From: Bradyrhizobium sp. SZCCT0148
Lineage (GTDB): Bacteria; Pseudomonadota; Alphaproteobacteria; Rhizobiales; Xanthobacteraceae
Direction: 5' to 3'
DNA length: 64,000 bases
Assembly (NCBI RefSeq): GCF_018129985.1
Contig: NZ_JAFCKT010000012.1
Span: forward strand, 1-64,000
Both the position numbers and the translations under genes were made by a program. The notes under the pieces are model-generated. The model searched no databases. It had not been told where the DNA came from and saw nothing but the letters and a program-made list of their open reading frames with translations. Each line of letters starts with the position of its first letter. Positions within the stretch are counted from its first letter, which is position 1. Shown piece by piece: positions 29,565 through 39,950 of this stretch.

Positions 29565-29945
29565 GGGCATCCGCGTTCCCTTTCCGAAACCTTTGTTCAT
29601 CGACGGCCATCAAGCTCCGCGCCAGCCCGCGGACTCCTTTTGTTCGCGTGAGCCGTGCGTCTGCCTGCGGCAATTACGAACGCGGCATTGAAAGAGGGCG
29701 GATCAAGGTTTGCCCGGGAAGGTTGCATCCCGCTTCGCCGCGCTGGGCTGCTCAAGAAACGCTCAGATGCGTGTGCGACCGGTGTTTCGCTGCAGTTGGC
29801 GTCTCGTCCTGCGTTGCAGTGTGACTCAAAAGCCAACACGCCTTGTTATTTCGTGGCCGTAACGCAACCCTCGATAAATTTTTCTTTCACGAATCAGCGT
29901 GGTGATTCATTTTCGCGGTCTGGGGTCAATCTGGAGGCCGAAGGT
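29565..29945. other. intergenic region upstream of the parA-like gene
   Basis: About 380 bases without a supported gene. The open frame of the downstream gene extends back to 29655 but lacks coding character before the ATG at 29946. The AT-rich stretch 29840-29920 is a plausible promoter zone. Confidence 0.4.
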
Positions 29946-30623
29946 ATGAACGTTATTGTTTTCGCATCGCGTAAAGGCGGCTCGGGCAAGAGTACCCTCG
30001 CCGCACATCTTGCCGCACAGATAAAGGCGAGCAAGCAGGTCATGCTCGTGGACGCGGACCCGCAGGGCTCGCTGACGCTGTGGCACAAGCTGCGCGGCAC
30101 CAACGAACCGCCGATCAAGGCGGCCGTGAACTCCGTCAGCGGTATCGTCTCCGCTGCCAAGCGCGACGGTTATGAATGGGTGTTGATCGACACGCCGCCG
30201 AACCTCTCGGCCGTCGTCGACGACGCGATCAGGAACGCGACGATGGTGGTCATTCCGGCGCGTCCGGGCGTGTTCGACGTCAACGCGGTGCAGGAAACCA
30301 TCCAGATGTGCCGCGCCGCGCGCAAGCCCTACGCGGTCGTGCTCAACGGTGCCCCGGCGCGCCGCGACGAGTCCGAAAGCCCGATCGTCACCATCGCCCG
30401 CGAAGCGCTGGCGAAGTTCCGGGCTCCGGTGTGGGGCGGCCAGATCACCAACCGTTCGGATCTGCTGATGGCGTTGAGCCACGGCGAAGGCGCACGGGAA
30501 TATCAGGCCGAGAGTCGTGCGGCTCAGGAAATTGCAAGGCTGTGGGCGGCGATCGAGCGTTCAGTCAAGGCCATTCGCGGAACGGCGTCGGCGTCCGGCG
30601 CAATGCACAAGCAGGCTGCATAA
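29946..30623 (+). CDS. ParA-family ATPase, without a ParB partner
   Basis: The 225-aa protein has the deviant Walker A motif KGGSGKST (Lys10-Thr17) with the signature lysine of ParA/MinD proteins, the switch MLVDADPQGS and the Walker B-like WVLIDTPPN. It lacks an N-terminal helix-turn-helix, so it is the short ParA type used for positioning cellular cargo rather than the plasmid regulator type. No parB, parS-like repeat or partner gene is beside it. The start at 29946 is fixed by the MNVIVFASRKGG beginning. A terminator follows 26 bases after the stop. Confidence 0.88.
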   Translation: MNVIVFASRKGGSGKSTLAAHLAAQIKASKQVMLVDADPQGSLTLWHKLRGTNEPPIKAAVNSVSGIVSAAKRDGYEWVLIDTPPNLSAVVDDAIRNATMVVIPARPGVFDVNAVQETIQMCRAARKPYAVVLNGAPARRDESESPIVTIAREALAKFRAPVWGGQITNRSDLLMALSHGEGAREYQAESRAAQEIARLWAAIERSVKAIRGTASASGAMHKQAA

Positions 30624-30649
30624 TTTTTTATAAATCATTCCCCGGACGA

Positions 30650-30677
30650 AAAACGCGCGGGACTGTCCGCGCGTTTT
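30650..30677 (+). terminator. terminator, usable in both directions
   Basis: An 11-bp perfect stem (30650-30660 with 30667-30677) contains the A-run on one side and TTTT on the other, so it can serve the ParA gene on the plus strand and the membrane-peptide gene on the minus strand. Confidence 0.88.
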
Positions 30678-30704
30678 GCGTTTCCAGGATCTGCTGAAGA
30701 AGAG

Positions 30705-30851
30705 CTACGCCACCATCAGCATGTAGAACACGATGACCGGCGACAGCGTCAGGATCACCGACCAGATGCCGACGGCCCAGAGAATGTCCTCGGTGGTAAA
30801 GCTCTGCTCACCGGCGTCGTAATGCGACGCCACTTCGTTATGACTATTCAC
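30705..30851 (-). CDS. 48-residue single-pass membrane peptide (copy A)
   Basis: A GTG at 30851, with the GGGGGGC patch upstream, begins a 48-residue peptide: a polar N-terminal half (NSHNEVASHYDAGEQSF) and a membrane helix WAVGIWSVILTLSPVIVFYM ending at VA. Earlier in-frame codons to 30932 lack a ribosome site. The C-terminal helix has the same residue pattern as the neighbouring peptide at 30982-31128 (G-aromatic/I-W-S/A-V-x-L-x-L-x-P-V). Function unknown. Confidence 0.6.
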   Translation of the reverse strand: MNSHNEVASHYDAGEQSFTTEDILWAVGIWSVILTLSPVIVFYMLMVA

Positions 30852-30981
30852 AAATGCCCCCCGCGATTTCTTCGCTTGGGCGTGACCATAGACCGGATGT
30901 TTTAAAATTCCGGCTGGCAATCCCGCTCGCATTTTGAGCGCATTTGTGACCCCGGCTTAACCATCCGCGCGAGGCGCCGCT

Positions 30982-31128
30982 TCACGCAAGCCAGACGCGG
31001 AACAGCAGCACCGGCATCAGGCCGAGCATCACAGCCCAGAATCCGAACGACGAGACGACGAGAATTCCCTCAAAAAGATCGGCCGGCGCGAATTGCTGCG
31101 CGGCCGTCGGCCGGTTGCGATGCTCCAT
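30982..31128 (-). CDS. 48-residue single-pass membrane peptide (copy B)
   Basis: The ATG at 31128 begins MEHRNRPTAAQQFAPADLFE followed by the helix ILVVSSFGFWAVMLGLMPVL and LFRVWLA. It has the same length and the same C-terminal pattern as copy A, so the two appear to be an old tandem duplication. The hydrophobic half should sit in the inner membrane with the polar half outside it. A serviceable GGGGCTCACC stands upstream. No function is known to me. Confidence 0.6.
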   Translation of the reverse strand: MEHRNRPTAAQQFAPADLFEGILVVSSFGFWAVMLGLMPVLLFRVWLA

Positions 31129-31250
31129 GGTGAGCCCCTCGTGAGAAGTCCTGCAGGAAACGATAGGCGCGATTGCGTAAACGAGCCGTGGATGCGCCAT
31201 GCGGCGGCAGCGAAGGCCGTTGGGGCGCGGTTAACCAAGGGCGGCGCTTG

Positions 31251-31275
31251 TCCCTCTCCCGCAAGGGGAAAGGGA
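31251..31275. repeat. short inverted repeat of the ctctccc type
   Basis: tccctctccc and ggggaaaggga flank a gcaa loop just past the stop of the aldolase gene. It is the fourth member of this hairpin group in the window. Confidence 0.5.
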
Positions 31276-31295
31276 ACGCCGCGCGCGTGGAGAGA

Positions 31296-32204
31296 TTACG
31301 CAGCGACTTTCGCCCGCCGCTCGATCTCGCGATCGATCGCGGCGGCGAGCTCGCTGCTCACTTCCACCATCGGCAGGCGCACCTCGGGGCTGTCGATCAG
31401 GCCGGATCGCCACAGCCAGTACTTCGCCGGCGCCGGGCTCGGTTCGGTGAACAGCAGCCGCGTCAGATCAGCGACTTCGTGCCAGCGCGCCAGCGCCGCG
31501 TCGTGGTTGCCGCGCTTCATTTCGGCATACACCGCCGCAAACGTCGCGGTCTCGACATGGGCCGACAGCACGATGCCGCCGTCGGCGCCGTCGCCGAGCG
31601 CCTCGAAATAGTTGGCGTCCTCGCCGGTGAGCACGCGGAATGCCTTCGGGCGGTCGCGCAACAGCGCGATCGATTGCTCGCGGCTCGCGCCGCAATCCTT
31701 CAGGCCGACGATGTTCGGATGCTCGGCCAGACGCAGCATGGTCTGGTTGGTGATGTTCACCGAGGTGCGGTAGGGAATGTTGTAGAGCGCGAGCGGCCAG
31801 GCTGCGTGATCGGCAAGCGTCTCGAAATGCGCCAGCAATCCGCGCTGCGAGGGCCGCACATAATAGGGGCTTGCGATCAGGTAGCCGTTGATCGGCCAGT
31901 CCGCGGTCTCGTCGAGACGATCCTGCAGCCGCGAGGTGTCCGCGCCTGATAGTCCGAGGCAGATCGGCAAGGTGCGCCCGCCCGCGGCCATCTCGTCACG
32001 CACGATGGCGACGAGACGTTCCAGCTCGGCCTCGCGCAACGTCATGCCTTCGCCGGAGGTCGCCCCCAGGATGAAGCCGTCGATGCCTTGCGTGCTGTAG
32101 TGTCGCGTCAGCCGCCGCAGCGATCGCTCGTCAAGCGCGCCACCCTGAAACGGCGTCACCAGCGGCAGCCACAGCCCGTGCAAATGATCTTCAAGTCCGG
32201 TCAT
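31296..32204 (-). CDS. DapA / N-acetylneuraminate lyase family aldolase
   Basis: The 302-aa TIM-barrel protein has the class I aldolase set: GATSGEGMTL (in place of the usual GTTGE), YNIPYRT with Tyr141, and the Schiff-base Lys169 in GLKDCG. The residue after the Pro of YNIPYRT is Tyr instead of the Gly of true DapA (YNVPGRT), and the active-site pair is AT-S rather than TT. This points to a family member with a different 2-keto acid substrate, not the essential lysine-pathway enzyme. The ATG at 32204 follows AAGGAGAT. Confidence 0.82.
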   Translation of the reverse strand: MTGLEDHLHGLWLPLVTPFQGGALDERSLRRLTRHYSTQGIDGFILGATSGEGMTLREAELERLVAIVRDEMAAGGRTLPICLGLSGADTSRLQDRLDETADWPINGYLIASPYYVRPSQRGLLAHFETLADHAAWPLALYNIPYRTSVNITNQTMLRLAEHPNIVGLKDCGASREQSIALLRDRPKAFRVLTGEDANYFEALGDGADGGIVLSAHVETATFAAVYAEMKRGNHDAALARWHEVADLTRLLFTEPSPAPAKYWLWRSGLIDSPEVRLPMVEVSSELAAAIDREIERRAKVAA

Positions 32205-32247
32205 GTTTCCATCTCCTTCTCGGGAAACCTGAGACGGAGGGCACATG

Positions 32248-32276
32248 AAAAAACCCCGTCCAGGCGGCGGGGTTTT
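32248..32276 (-). terminator. intrinsic terminator in the aldolase leader
   Basis: The stem aaaaccccg (32250-32258) pairs with cggggtttt (32268-32276). Read on the minus strand it ends in TTTTTT, 44 bases before the aldolase start codon. It would stop a minus-strand transcript before the gene. Confidence 0.7.
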
Positions 32277-32324
32277 CGGGGTTGCAGCGATGACGAAGTC
32301 GGTCTAGCGCGCGCAAAACTCCGA

Positions 32325-32348
32325 GGTCCCCGGGTGGGGGCCTTTTTT
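32325..32348 (+). terminator. plus-strand terminator-like hairpin
   Basis: ggtcccc (32325-32331) pairs with gggggcc (32336-32342), with one G-U pair on the plus strand, followed by TTTTTT. On the minus strand the same position is a C-A mismatch. It suggests that something is also transcribed on the plus strand here. Confidence 0.55.
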
Positions 32349-32459
32349 CGAGGCGATCGCCTTCGACGAGATTGCGCACGACTTCGTGATCATTTGCAAA
32401 TGATGCGGGGTATGCCTGGAACTGTCAATACACGCGGAGGGCGACGGCGAATTTGAACG

Positions 32460-32577
32460 AAAAAAAGCCGGGCCCAGAGAGCCCGGCTTAAGGTATTGGC
32501 CACGTGAGGCCGACACAATCACCTTCCAAGAGGGATTACTGAACTCCCGCGCCACTGGAGGAGGGGGACAAATGCGC
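32460..32577 (-). ncRNA. candidate small RNA directly downstream of lsrB
   Basis: Read on the minus strand, the sequence just past lsrB contains pyrimidine patches complementary to ribosome sites (gtccccctcctcc and atccctctt). A small hairpin ggcc-tcacgt-ggcc follows. It ends in a strong terminator: an 8-bp stem (32467-32474 with 32480-32487) followed by seven T. In Sinorhizobium the tandem AbcR small RNAs are, as I recall, encoded beside lsrB, so position and features invite comparison. Start and identity are guesses; only the terminator is firm. Confidence 0.4.
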
Positions 32578-32691
32578 AACGCGAAGGCTCAGCGTGCAAA
32601 CAGTATGAGCTTGACGAGCGGCCCGCAGCAACAGCCGAGGCCGCATGTCAGTCATGCGGAAATCAGGACGGCCAGCGCTGCGCTTTGCTGA
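32572..32691 (+). CDS. possible 39-residue peptide overlapping the end of lsrB
   Basis: An ATG at 32572 stands 5 bases behind an unusually good ribosome site (GGAGGAGGGGG) and opens a 39-codon frame MRNAKAQRANSMSLTSGPQQ... ending at 32691, inside the lsrB 3 prime end on the other strand. The peptide is basic and without a membrane helix. The purine patch may instead be the antisense of the pyrimidine-rich small-RNA candidate, so the coding call is weak. Confidence 0.22.
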   Translation: MRNAKAQRANSMSLTSGPQQQPRPHVSHAEIRTASAALC

Positions 32692-33556
32692 CCACGAAGT
32701 CGCGGAACACCTGCACGCGCGCGACCGTCTTCAGCTCCTCGGGATAGACAAAATACGTATCGAGCTGGATCGAATCCGACTCGCCGAACAGCTGCACGAG
32801 TTTGCTCTGTTCCTCGACGAGGTAGTCGGGCAGCGCGGCGATGCCGAGACCCTGCTGACAGGCGCGGACCAGACCGAGAATGTTGTTGACCCTGAAATAG
32901 GCTTCGCGCGGGCCCGAGCCGTTGCGTCCGGCTTCGACCAGCCAGTTGCGGTTCTGCAGATGCGGCGCGAAGTTGCCGTCCGAGAGCGTGATGATGCGGT
33001 GGGAGTCGAGCTCTTCGAGCGTGCGCGGCGTGCCGAAGCGCTTGATGTATTCCGGCGAGCAATAGGCGTGGAAGCCCATCGCGAACAGCTTGCGCTGGAT
33101 GAGATCCGGCTGCGTCGGCTTGCGGGTGCGGATCGCGACGTCGGCCTCGCGCATCGACAGGTCGAGCTCTTCGTCGGTGACGATCAGCGAGATCCGGATC
33201 TCCGGATAGAGCGCGGTGAATTCGCCGAGCCGCGGGATCAGCCAGTTGATGCCGACGCCGGGGGTGGTGGTGATCTTGAGGTCGCCGCTCGGCCGCTCGC
33301 GGCTGTCGGTCAGTTTGGCGCGCGCCGCCTGAAGCTGCATGAACACGTCATGCGCGGTGCGGAACAATAGGTCGCCCTGCTCGGTGAGGATCAGGCCGCG
33401 GGCATGGCGGTGGAACAGCGAGACCGAAAGCTCCTGTTCCAGCGCCGAGACCTGGCGCGACACTGCCGATTGCGACAGGCCGAGCTGCTCGCCCGCATGC
33501 GTGAAGCTGCCAGCTTCCGCCGCTGCGTGAAACACCTTCAGCTTGTCCCAGTCCAT
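32663..33556 (-). CDS. lsrB: LysR-type regulator LsrB/VtlR
   Basis: The 297-aa protein has an N-terminal winged helix (MDWDKLKVFHAAAEAGSFTH, then LSQSAVSRQVSALEQEL and LFHRHARGLILTEQGDLLF) and a C-terminal periplasmic-binding-like effector domain. These blocks, and the ending VFRDFVVSKAQRW, closely follow LsrB of Sinorhizobium (VtlR of Brucella/Agrobacterium). That protein controls oxidative-stress, surface-polysaccharide and small-RNA genes. Position beside trxB and lrp agrees with the conserved lrp-trxB-lsrB order. ATG 33586 would add ten residues; 33556 matches the family start. Confidence 0.88.
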   Translation of the reverse strand: MDWDKLKVFHAAAEAGSFTHAGEQLGLSQSAVSRQVSALEQELSVSLFHRHARGLILTEQGDLLFRTAHDVFMQLQAARAKLTDSRERPSGDLKITTTPGVGINWLIPRLGEFTALYPEIRISLIVTDEELDLSMREADVAIRTRKPTQPDLIQRKLFAMGFHAYCSPEYIKRFGTPRTLEELDSHRIITLSDGNFAPHLQNRNWLVEAGRNGSGPREAYFRVNNILGLVRACQQGLGIAALPDYLVEEQSKLVQLFGESDSIQLDTYFVYPEELKTVARVQVFRDFVVSKAQRWPS

Positions 33557-33591
33557 ATCCGTAAATCCGTCGCGTGTTCGAGGCATGATCT

Positions 33592-34557
33592 TTATTCCGC
33601 TGCTGCGCGCTCGCTGGCGCGCAGGGCCAAGAAACGTTCGGCCTCGAGAGCTGCCATGCAGCCGAGACCGGCGGCCGTGACGGCCTGGCGATAGGTTTCA
33701 TCGGCCACGTCGCCCGCGGCGAACAGACCGGGCACCGAGGTGGCGGTCGAGTTCGGGGCGACCTCGACATAGCCCGACGGTTTGAGCTTGATCTGGTCTT
33801 TCACGAGCTCGGTCGCCGGTGCGTGGCCGATGGCGATGAAGACGCCGTCGGTCTTCAAATCCGTCAGCGCGCCGGTCTTGACGTTCTTGAGGCGGACATG
33901 GGTGACCTTGTTGGGATTCTCGGTGCCGCAAATCTCGTCGACGGCGCTGTCCCAGATCACCTGGATCTTCGGGTGCTTGAACAGACGCTCCTGCAGGATG
34001 CGCTCGGCCCGGAAGTGATCGCGGCGATGCACGATGGTGACCTGAGAGGCATGATTGGTGAGATACAGCGCTTCCTCGACCGCGGTATTGCCGCCGCCGA
34101 CCACCACGACCTCCTTGTTGCGGTAGAAGAAGCCGTCGCAGGTGGCGCAGGCCGACACGCCGCCGCCCTGGAATTTGACTTCGGACGGCAACCCGAGCCA
34201 GCGTGCCTGGGCGCCTGTGGCGAGTATCACCACGTCGGCGAGATAGACGTCGCCGGAGTCGCAGGTGAGGCGGAACGGCCGCTGCGAGGTGTCGAGCTTG
34301 ATCACCAGGTCGGAGATGATCCTGGTGCCGACATGCACCGCCTGCTTCTCCATCTGCTCCATCAGCCAGGGGCCCTGGATCACGTCGGCGAAGCCCGGAT
34401 AGTTCTCGACATCGGTGGTGATGGTGAGCTGGCCGCCCGGCTGGATGCCCTGGATCAGGATCGGCTCGAGCATCGCCCGCGCGGCGTAGATCGCCGCAGT
34501 GTAGCCGGCGGGGCCGGAGCCGATAATGACGACCTTTGCATGGACAGGAGCGGACAT
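33592..34557 (-). CDS. trxB: thioredoxin reductase TrxB
   Basis: The FAD enzyme reduces thioredoxin with NADPH. The 321-aa protein shows the FAD loop VVIIGSGPAGYTAAIYAARA, the redox pair Cys137-x-x-Cys140 (ACATCDGFF), the NADPH loop VVVGGGNTAVEEALYL with HRRDHFRAE, and the C-terminal VPGLFAAGDVADETYRQA. It is 35 bases upstream of lsrB on the same strand and divergent from lrp. LsrB is reported to respond to oxidation, so the pairing has regulatory sense. Confidence 0.97.
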   Translation of the reverse strand: MSAPVHAKVVIIGSGPAGYTAAIYAARAMLEPILIQGIQPGGQLTITTDVENYPGFADVIQGPWLMEQMEKQAVHVGTRIISDLVIKLDTSQRPFRLTCDSGDVYLADVVILATGAQARWLGLPSEVKFQGGGVSACATCDGFFYRNKEVVVVGGGNTAVEEALYLTNHASQVTIVHRRDHFRAERILQERLFKHPKIQVIWDSAVDEICGTENPNKVTHVRLKNVKTGALTDLKTDGVFIAIGHAPATELVKDQIKLKPSGYVEVAPNSTATSVPGLFAAGDVADETYRQAVTAAGLGCMAALEAERFLALRASERAAAE

Positions 34558-34766
34558 TTCGACGGACGCCTTTCACGGGGGATTCGCAGCGCGGGCGCGG
34601 AACGTGCCGGGAGGCCTCGCGGAGGCGCTGAAATATCAGAGCTAATCTAAGCCTTCTGGTGAGCTATGCAAGAATTGCATTCCCTCTCGGCGGATTTTTC
34701 CAACAGGGAACAAAAGTCGATTGCGCTGCACGCGCAATAAAATTGCGCTACGCGCGCGGACTGGCT

Positions 34767-35303
34767 ATGAGGATTGCGAAGAAACCCACCAATACCGCCG
34801 CAAAGGCCAGGAGTTCCAATCACGTGTCGCGGAACCTAGACGAGATCGACCTGAAAATTCTCACCGAAATTCAGGCCGACGGTCGAATCACGAATGTCGA
34901 GCTAGCCAAGCGGGTCGGCATCTCGCCGCCGCCCTGTCTGCGCCGCGTCCGGGCGTTGGAGGAGGAGGGCTACATCCACGGTTATCGTGGCCTGCTCGAC
35001 GCCCGCAAGCTCGGCTTCGACGTCACCGTGTTCGCCGCCGTGCACCTGTCCAGTCAGGCCGAGGCGGATTTGCGCGCCTTCGAGGAGTTCGTCCGCGCCG
35101 AGCCTCTGGTGCGGGAATGCTGGATGCTCTCGGGCGAGGTCGATTTCATCCTCAAATGCGTCGCCCCCGACATGGCGACCTTCCAGGATTTCGTCACCCA
35201 TCTCACCGCCGCGCCGCACGTGCGGAATGTGCGGACATCGTTGGTGCTGCATAATTCGAAGTACGAGGCAGCCGTCCCGCTGGATGTGAAGGGGCGGAGG
35301 TAA
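34767..35303 (+). CDS. lrp: Lrp/AsnC-family transcriptional regulator
   Basis: The 178-aa protein has a basic 20-residue N-terminal extension, a helix-turn-helix (LDEIDLKILTEIQADGRITN, then LAKRVGISPPPCLRRVRALE), and a C-terminal RAM/ActD domain (VTVFAAVHLSSQAEADLRAF). Length and sequence fit the Lrp type that senses amino acids. It is divergent from trxB. The start at 34767 avoids the longer, unsupported upstream frame. The symbol reflects family and synteny, not proven leucine response. Confidence 0.88.
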   Translation: MRIAKKPTNTAAKARSSNHVSRNLDEIDLKILTEIQADGRITNVELAKRVGISPPPCLRRVRALEEEGYIHGYRGLLDARKLGFDVTVFAAVHLSSQAEADLRAFEEFVRAEPLVRECWMLSGEVDFILKCVAPDMATFQDFVTHLTAAPHVRNVRTSLVLHNSKYEAAVPLDVKGRR

Positions 35304-35471
35304 GGCGGTTCGGTGCCCCGGACGCTGCGCAGCACGAAGTGATGCGCTGCAGAGCCGGGGCCCATGTCACCACGTGTCGTGCCGCCTGCTCGGTTCCGGT
35401 TCTGCGCAGCGTCACGATGTGCTGCGCCGCGCTCGGGACACCGGAGTAGGCACGGCTGCTGCTCCACACAC

Positions 35472-35549
35472 CGTCATTGCGAGCGCAGCGAAGCAATCCA
35501 AATCTTTCCGCGGCGACAGTCTGGATTGCTTAGCTTCGCTCAATGACGA
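35472..35549. repeat. dispersed palindromic repeat (cattgcgagcg type)
   Basis: cgtcattgcgagcgcagcg at one end and cttcgctcaatgacg at the other form a long inverted pair with an inner gcaatcca/tggattgc pair. This is a widely seen Bradyrhizobium intergenic element and fills the lrp-greA gap. The rest of 35304-35640 holds no gene. Confidence 0.75.
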
Positions 35550-35586
35550 GGAGAGAGCGCTGCTCACGCAAGCAACACGCCGAAAC

Positions 35587-35616
35587 AAAAAGGCCGCGCT
35601 GGGCGCGGCCTTTTTC
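35587..35616 (-). terminator. terminator of greA
   Basis: aaaaaggccgcg and cgcggccttttt flank a short loop, forming a near-perfect bidirectional terminator about 25 bases after the greA stop. Confidence 0.88.
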
Positions 35617-35640
35617 GAACGTCGGCGCAGCGGCAAATGC

Positions 35641-36114
35641 TTACCGCCACTCCACCTTGGTGATCTCATACGCCTTGGCGCCGCCGGGAGCGTTGACCTC
35701 GACGGTCGAACCCTTCTTCTTGCCGATCAGCGCGCGGGCGAGCGGCGAGGTGATGGAGATGCGGCCCTTCTTGGCGTCGGCCTCGACCTCGCCGACGATC
35801 TGCCACACCGTCTTCTTCTCGGTGTCCTCGTCGACCAGCGTCACAGTGGCGCCGAACTTGATGGTGTCGCCGGACAGTTTCGAGATGTCGATGATATCGG
35901 CGCGCGCAAGCTTGTCCTCGAGCTCGGCGATGCGGCCTTCATTGTGGGACTGCTCTTCCTTCGCGGCATGATATTCCGCGTTCTCCGACAGGTCTCCGTG
36001 CGACCGCGCCTCAGCGATATGCTCGATGATGCGCGGACGGTCCTCGGACTGGCGCTTCTTCAATTCTTCCCCGAGCGCGGCAAAGCCGCCCGCTGTCATC
36101 GGAACCTTTTCCAT
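35641..36114 (-). CDS. greA: transcription elongation factor GreA
   Basis: GreA rescues backtracked RNA polymerase by stimulating transcript cleavage. The 157-aa product has the N-terminal coiled coil (LKKRQSEDRPRIIEHIAEAR and GDLSENAEYHAAKEEQ, with the acidic tip residues Asp and Glu) and the C-terminal FKBP-like domain (KGRISITSPLARALIGKKKG). The start at 36114 (MEKVPMTAGG) matches the family; the frame is open farther upstream without coding character. It lies downstream of carB on the same strand. Confidence 0.96.
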   Translation of the reverse strand: MEKVPMTAGGFAALGEELKKRQSEDRPRIIEHIAEARSHGDLSENAEYHAAKEEQSHNEGRIAELEDKLARADIIDISKLSGDTIKFGATVTLVDEDTEKKTVWQIVGEVEADAKKGRISITSPLARALIGKKKGSTVEVNAPGGAKAYEITKVEWR

Positions 36115-36341
36115 CTCTTCTCTCGTCCTTCGGTCACGCGCCCCCCACAAACAGCGGGCGCGGAAACCTTGATTCGTCGGTATTCCCGGCGCTGAACACG
36201 GCGGCCACCGGAACGTTATGTGGGCTTGGCGCCGGAACAGAACAACCACCATGGCCGGACAGTTCCTCCGGCCATTGTGGCTTCCTTGCCAGTCACTTAG
36301 CGGATGGCTTAGCCCCTCGAGGCCCAGCCTGCCGCTCGCGA

Positions 36342-39806
<3,465 letters not shown>

Positions 39807-39834
39807 CAACTCTCGCCAGACTGGAATTTGGGCA

Positions 39835-39865
39835 CAAAAAAAGGGCGCGCTTGCCGCGCGTCCCC
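39835..39865 (-). terminator. terminator between the MFS gene and carB
   Basis: On the minus strand ggggacgcgcggcaagcgcg continues to gccc and a run of seven T. The stem has one bulged A. It lies 29 bases before carB, so it either ends the MFS transcript or attenuates carB. Confidence 0.65.
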
Positions 39866-39950
39866 TGAGGCCGAGAGCGCGGGGGTCTCCCTCGCGCGCG
39901 GGTGGGTCTTAGACCAGATTCCGGAGCGGCGAAACCCCGAAAAACGCCCA

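Larger units (their letters stand above)
32245..32393 (-). ncRNA. candidate small RNA or leader upstream of the aldolase gene
   Basis: On the minus strand a TTGACA box (32423-32428), a 17-base spacer and CATCAT (32400-32405) form a fair promoter. Transcription would start near 32393 and run through a nested inverted repeat (ttgca/tgcaa, acgaagtcg/cgacttcgt, gcgcaa/ttgcgc between 32282 and 32399). It would end at a 9-bp stem plus T-run (32276-32248), before the aldolase ATG. The product would be about 150 bases. A 29-codon open frame (MITKSCAISSKAIASKKGPH...) lies inside, so a leader peptide is an alternative. No known family was recognised. Confidence 0.35.
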
